Made by a program: the position numbers and the translations under genes. The notes beneath the pieces were generated by a model, which did not search any database, had not been told where the DNA came from, and saw nothing but the letters and a program-made list of their open reading frames with translations. From positions 1 to 7,958 of the forward strand of contig CAYVSY010000043.1 in assembly GCA_964454255.1 (NCBI GenBank): DNA of 7,958 nucleotides. Direction: 5' to 3'. The DNA is from CAYVSY01 sp964454255 (GTDB lineage Bacteria > Bacillota_I > Bacilli_A > RF39 > UBA660). The first letter of the stretch is position 1; each line of letters begins with the position of its first letter. Positions 6,289-7,958 of this stretch are shown here, in pieces.

Positions 6289-6672
6289 ATGTCAGATTTA
6301 AAAATAAATATTGAAGAATTGGAATCATTAGGAGTGGCAGATACATATTTTTCTTTATTAACTTTTATTAACGGATTTGTGAATAAAAATTTTCCTTTAA
6401 CTAGAGATGATATGATTGCGATAACTAATGATAAAATAACAAATAATTTAATAGACAGAAATTTTACAAAAAAAATTATGCAAGAAAGAATGATTAAAAT
6501 AATAGAATCTGAAATTGTAAATAATCAAAGATTTGTAAATGATTTATTTGAAAAAAAAGATATTAAAGTTATAAACAATGAAGAATGGAATAAAAAAATT
6601 TTTGATTATAAACAAAATATTTTAGAATATTTATGGAATTATAATCATCATAATGGGATAAAAAAAAGATAA
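6289..6672 (+). CDS. Hypothetical protein, first gene of two-gene unit
   Basis: A 127-residue protein I do not recognise. ATG 6289 is preceded by AAAGTAGG at 6274-6281 and fits the predicted transcript start near 6272. It looks mostly helical and soluble: residues 15-35 are mildly hydrophobic (TYFSLLTFINGFVN), residues 45-95 are a charged Ile/Asn/Lys-rich stretch with helix-like spacing, and the C-terminus ends in NHHNGIKKR. No signal peptide, membrane helix, metal motif or recognisable DNA-binding helix-turn-helix is evident. It is 18 bases upstream of, and in the same frame as, the transglutaminase-like gene, separated by TAA; the two most likely share a transcript. A partner or regulatory role toward that protein is possible but purely positional inference. 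Confidence 0.7.
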   Translation: MSDLKINIEELESLGVADTYFSLLTFINGFVNKNFPLTRDDMIAITNDKITNNLIDRNFTKKIMQERMIKIIESEIVNNQRFVNDLFEKKDIKVINNEEWNKKIFDYKQNILEYLWNYNHHNGIKKR

Positions 6673-6690
6673 ATAATAAAATATAATATA

Positions 6691-7665
6691 ATGAAAGGGA
6701 TTAATCTATATTTGATTATAAATAATGATATGAAAGAAGATATTAGTAGTGAAATTGATTTAATAGTTCAGAATTTGCCAAATAATTTAACAGAAATTGA
6801 AAAAATAAGATGGTTATATGTAAAATTAGGTTATGTTTTTTCATATAATTTAGATATTTTAAAAGATGATAATGCATATATTATAGATGTAGACTATAAA
6901 TTAGGAGGAGATACTCCAATTTGTAGATTTCAAACATGTCATCAAATTTCTTATTTATTAGTTCAAATTTTTAATTTATTGAATATTAATTCAAAAGTTG
7001 TGGTAAGAGATATACCACGAAGAAATTATTCTGTTGATCATGAAGCCGTGGGAGTGTTTTTAGAAACGGGTGAGAAATTTTTATTAGATTTAACATTGGA
7101 TTTATATTTAATTCAATCTGGTTGTCAAACTAAAGAATTTGGACATTCTTCTGATAGTGAATCTACATATGATATTTTATCTTTAAAAGAAGTTGCTAAG
7201 ATAGATAGCAAACTTAATCTTATTCCTAAAAATGGGTATTTAAATGATGAAATAGAAAATTTTAAAAAGCATATTAGTTTTTTTGAAATTAATGAAGAAA
7301 ATTTTGATATCATTATAAATGATGTGATAAATAAATTTAACTTTTTGTTTAAAGGTGAACAAGAAGGTAAACAATTTATTAATAAAATATGGAATGACAT
7401 TTTCCCATCAAATATTATTAATTCTATGAAAGAATATAATATTAATCATCGCGATGAAAATGATGATATTCAAGTTGTAGCGGTTTATTTATTTAGAACT
7501 GATGATTTTAACAAATGTTATTTATATGATAATAATATTGGATTGTTTATTACTGAACCCGAAAAAATCATTGAAATGTTGGATAATGGGTGGAAAACAA
7601 ATAGTATATCTTTGGAAGATGATCTTTTTGAAGTGATAGATTATAAAAAAGGTAAAAAGATGTAA
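6691..7665 (+). CDS. Transglutaminase-like (papain-fold) superfamily protein
   Basis: A 324-residue protein with a plausible transglutaminase-like core: the helix LTEIEKIRWLYVKLGYVFSY (33-52) typical before the active site, then C83 at the start of a hydrophobic helix (CHQISYLLVQIFNLL), H117 in VDHEAVGVF and D133 in KFLLDLTLDL. This spacing fits the Cys-His-Asp triad of peptidases, amidases or crosslinking enzymes of that fold. Residues 140-324 are an unrecognised Asn/Asp/Glu-rich extension with no membrane segment or signal peptide, so the enzyme would act in the cytoplasm. The start is uncertain: no clear Shine-Dalgarno site precedes ATG 6691. AAAGGGA at 6694-6700 could serve TTG 6712, and ATG 6730 is another option. 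It has no terminator before the rpsL promoter. Substrate unknown. Confidence 0.72.
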   Translation: MKGINLYLIINNDMKEDISSEIDLIVQNLPNNLTEIEKIRWLYVKLGYVFSYNLDILKDDNAYIIDVDYKLGGDTPICRFQTCHQISYLLVQIFNLLNINSKVVVRDIPRRNYSVDHEAVGVFLETGEKFLLDLTLDLYLIQSGCQTKEFGHSSDSESTYDILSLKEVAKIDSKLNLIPKNGYLNDEIENFKKHISFFEINEENFDIIINDVINKFNFLFKGEQEGKQFINKIWNDIFPSNIINSMKEYNINHRDENDDIQVVAVYLFRTDDFNKCYLYDNNIGLFITEPEKIIEMLDNGWKTNSISLEDDLFEVIDYKKGKKM

Positions 7666-7673
7666 TATTTTGA

Positions 7674-7702
7674 TTGACATATTTATTTTGAAGTGATATA
7701 TT
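7674..7702 (+). promoter_or_regulatory. Strong promoter of rpsL
   Basis: A consensus TTGACA (7674-7679), 17 bases, TATATT (7697-7702), preceded by TGA at 7694-7696 (extended -10). It starts only eight bases after the stop of the upstream gene. Transcription should begin near 7709, giving a leader of about 92 bases. Confidence 0.88.
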
Positions 7703-7722
7703 ATTAATGTTCATATATTTTG

Positions 7723-7746
7723 AGTTTTGTCGTGGGTGGCAAAACT
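7723..7746 (+). promoter_or_regulatory. Hairpin in the rpsL leader
   Basis: AGTTTTGTC (7723-7731) pairs with GGCAAAACT (7738-7746) over nine bases (one G-T) around the loop GTGGGT. It lies inside the predicted rpsL leader and is followed by TATATTTT, not a clean T tract. It could be an attenuator, a ribosomal-protein binding site for autoregulation, or a weak terminator for the upstream unit. A second small inverted pair, ACAC/GTGT (about 7768-7783), sits just before the ribosome-binding site. Confidence 0.6.
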
Positions 7747-7800
7747 TATATTTTGAAAATAAATGAAACACCAGGATATGTGTAAGAAAGGAGGGTTATA

Positions 7801-7958
7801 ATGCCTACAATTAATCAATTAATTAAAAACAGAAGAACGAAAAAAAATAGAAAAAGTAAATCACCAGTATTAGGTGTTGGTGTAAATACTTTAAAGAGAA
7901 AAGCTACATCATTGAATTCTCCTCAAAAACGTGGAGTATGTACTCGTGTTGGAACTAA
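7801..7958 (+). CDS. rpsL: 30S ribosomal protein S12, partial (runs off window)
   Basis: The first 52 codons of S12, a decoding-centre protein of the small ribosomal subunit. The family N-terminus MPTINQLI is intact, KSPVLGVGVNTLKRK replaces the more variable segment, and SPQKRGVCTRVGT (residues 40-52) is near-invariant. AAAGGAGGG at 7787-7795 is an almost perfect Shine-Dalgarno site five bases before the ATG. The residue positions linked to streptomycin resistance in other species lie at or beyond the window edge. It has its own strong promoter; in most bacteria rpsG, fusA and tuf follow, but that cannot be seen here. Confidence 0.97.
   Translation, partial: MPTINQLIKNRRTKKNRKSKSPVLGVGVNTLKRKATSLNSPQKRGVCTRVGT

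Noticed and set aside
7125..7400. Minus-strand open frame inside the transglutaminase-like gene
   Set aside because: Ser/Leu/Ile-rich shadow of the plus-strand coding sequence, with no ribosome-binding site or recognisable motif.
7568..7771. Minus-strand open frame across the rpsL promoter
   Set aside because: It runs through a near-consensus promoter and the rpsL leader hairpin on the other strand and resembles no protein.

Overview
The window is strongly AT-rich and comes from a low-GC Gram-positive lineage (Bacillota/Bacilli, quite possibly a reduced-genome, Mollicutes-like gut group). Evidence: a T-box riboswitch, a near-canonical SpoVS, good Shine-Dalgarno sites, TTGACA/TATAAT-type promoters, hairpin-plus-T-tract terminators and very tight packing. 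The code appears standard: all 20 Trp codons counted in intact genes are TGG and all intact genes stop at TAA or TAG. One gene carries a single in-frame TGA. The lineage is an inference; no marker here fixes it to a genus.

Layout. 5-173: tRNA-Ile(GAT) and tRNA-Glu(TTC). 177-2411: promoter, threonine-type T-box leader with terminator, an unrecognised 89-residue basic-tailed protein, and overlapping thrS, whose product lacks the usual N-terminal TGS domain. 2418-2466: shared terminator facing a convergent alpha/beta hydrolase (2471-3232, minus). 3276-5889: promoter, tRNA-Ser(GCT), weak terminator, then a plus-strand run of rluB-like pseudouridine synthase, WalJ/YycJ-like metallo-beta-lactamase-fold protein, and a membrane-anchored repeat protein broken by TGA near its N-terminus. 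5935-6206: spoVS as a compact single-gene unit. 6237-7665: a strong extended -10 promoter and two unrecognised genes, the second with a transglutaminase-like Cys-His-Asp pattern. 7674-7958: strong rpsL promoter, structured leader and the start of rpsL, which runs off the window.

Most of the window serves translation: three tRNAs, thrS under tRNA-Thr sensing, an rRNA pseudouridine synthase and ribosomal protein S12. The parts without a ready explanation are the small gene between T-box and thrS, the TGA-interrupted repeat protein, and the two-gene unit between spoVS and rpsL. I see no CRISPR array, insertion sequence or prophage module.
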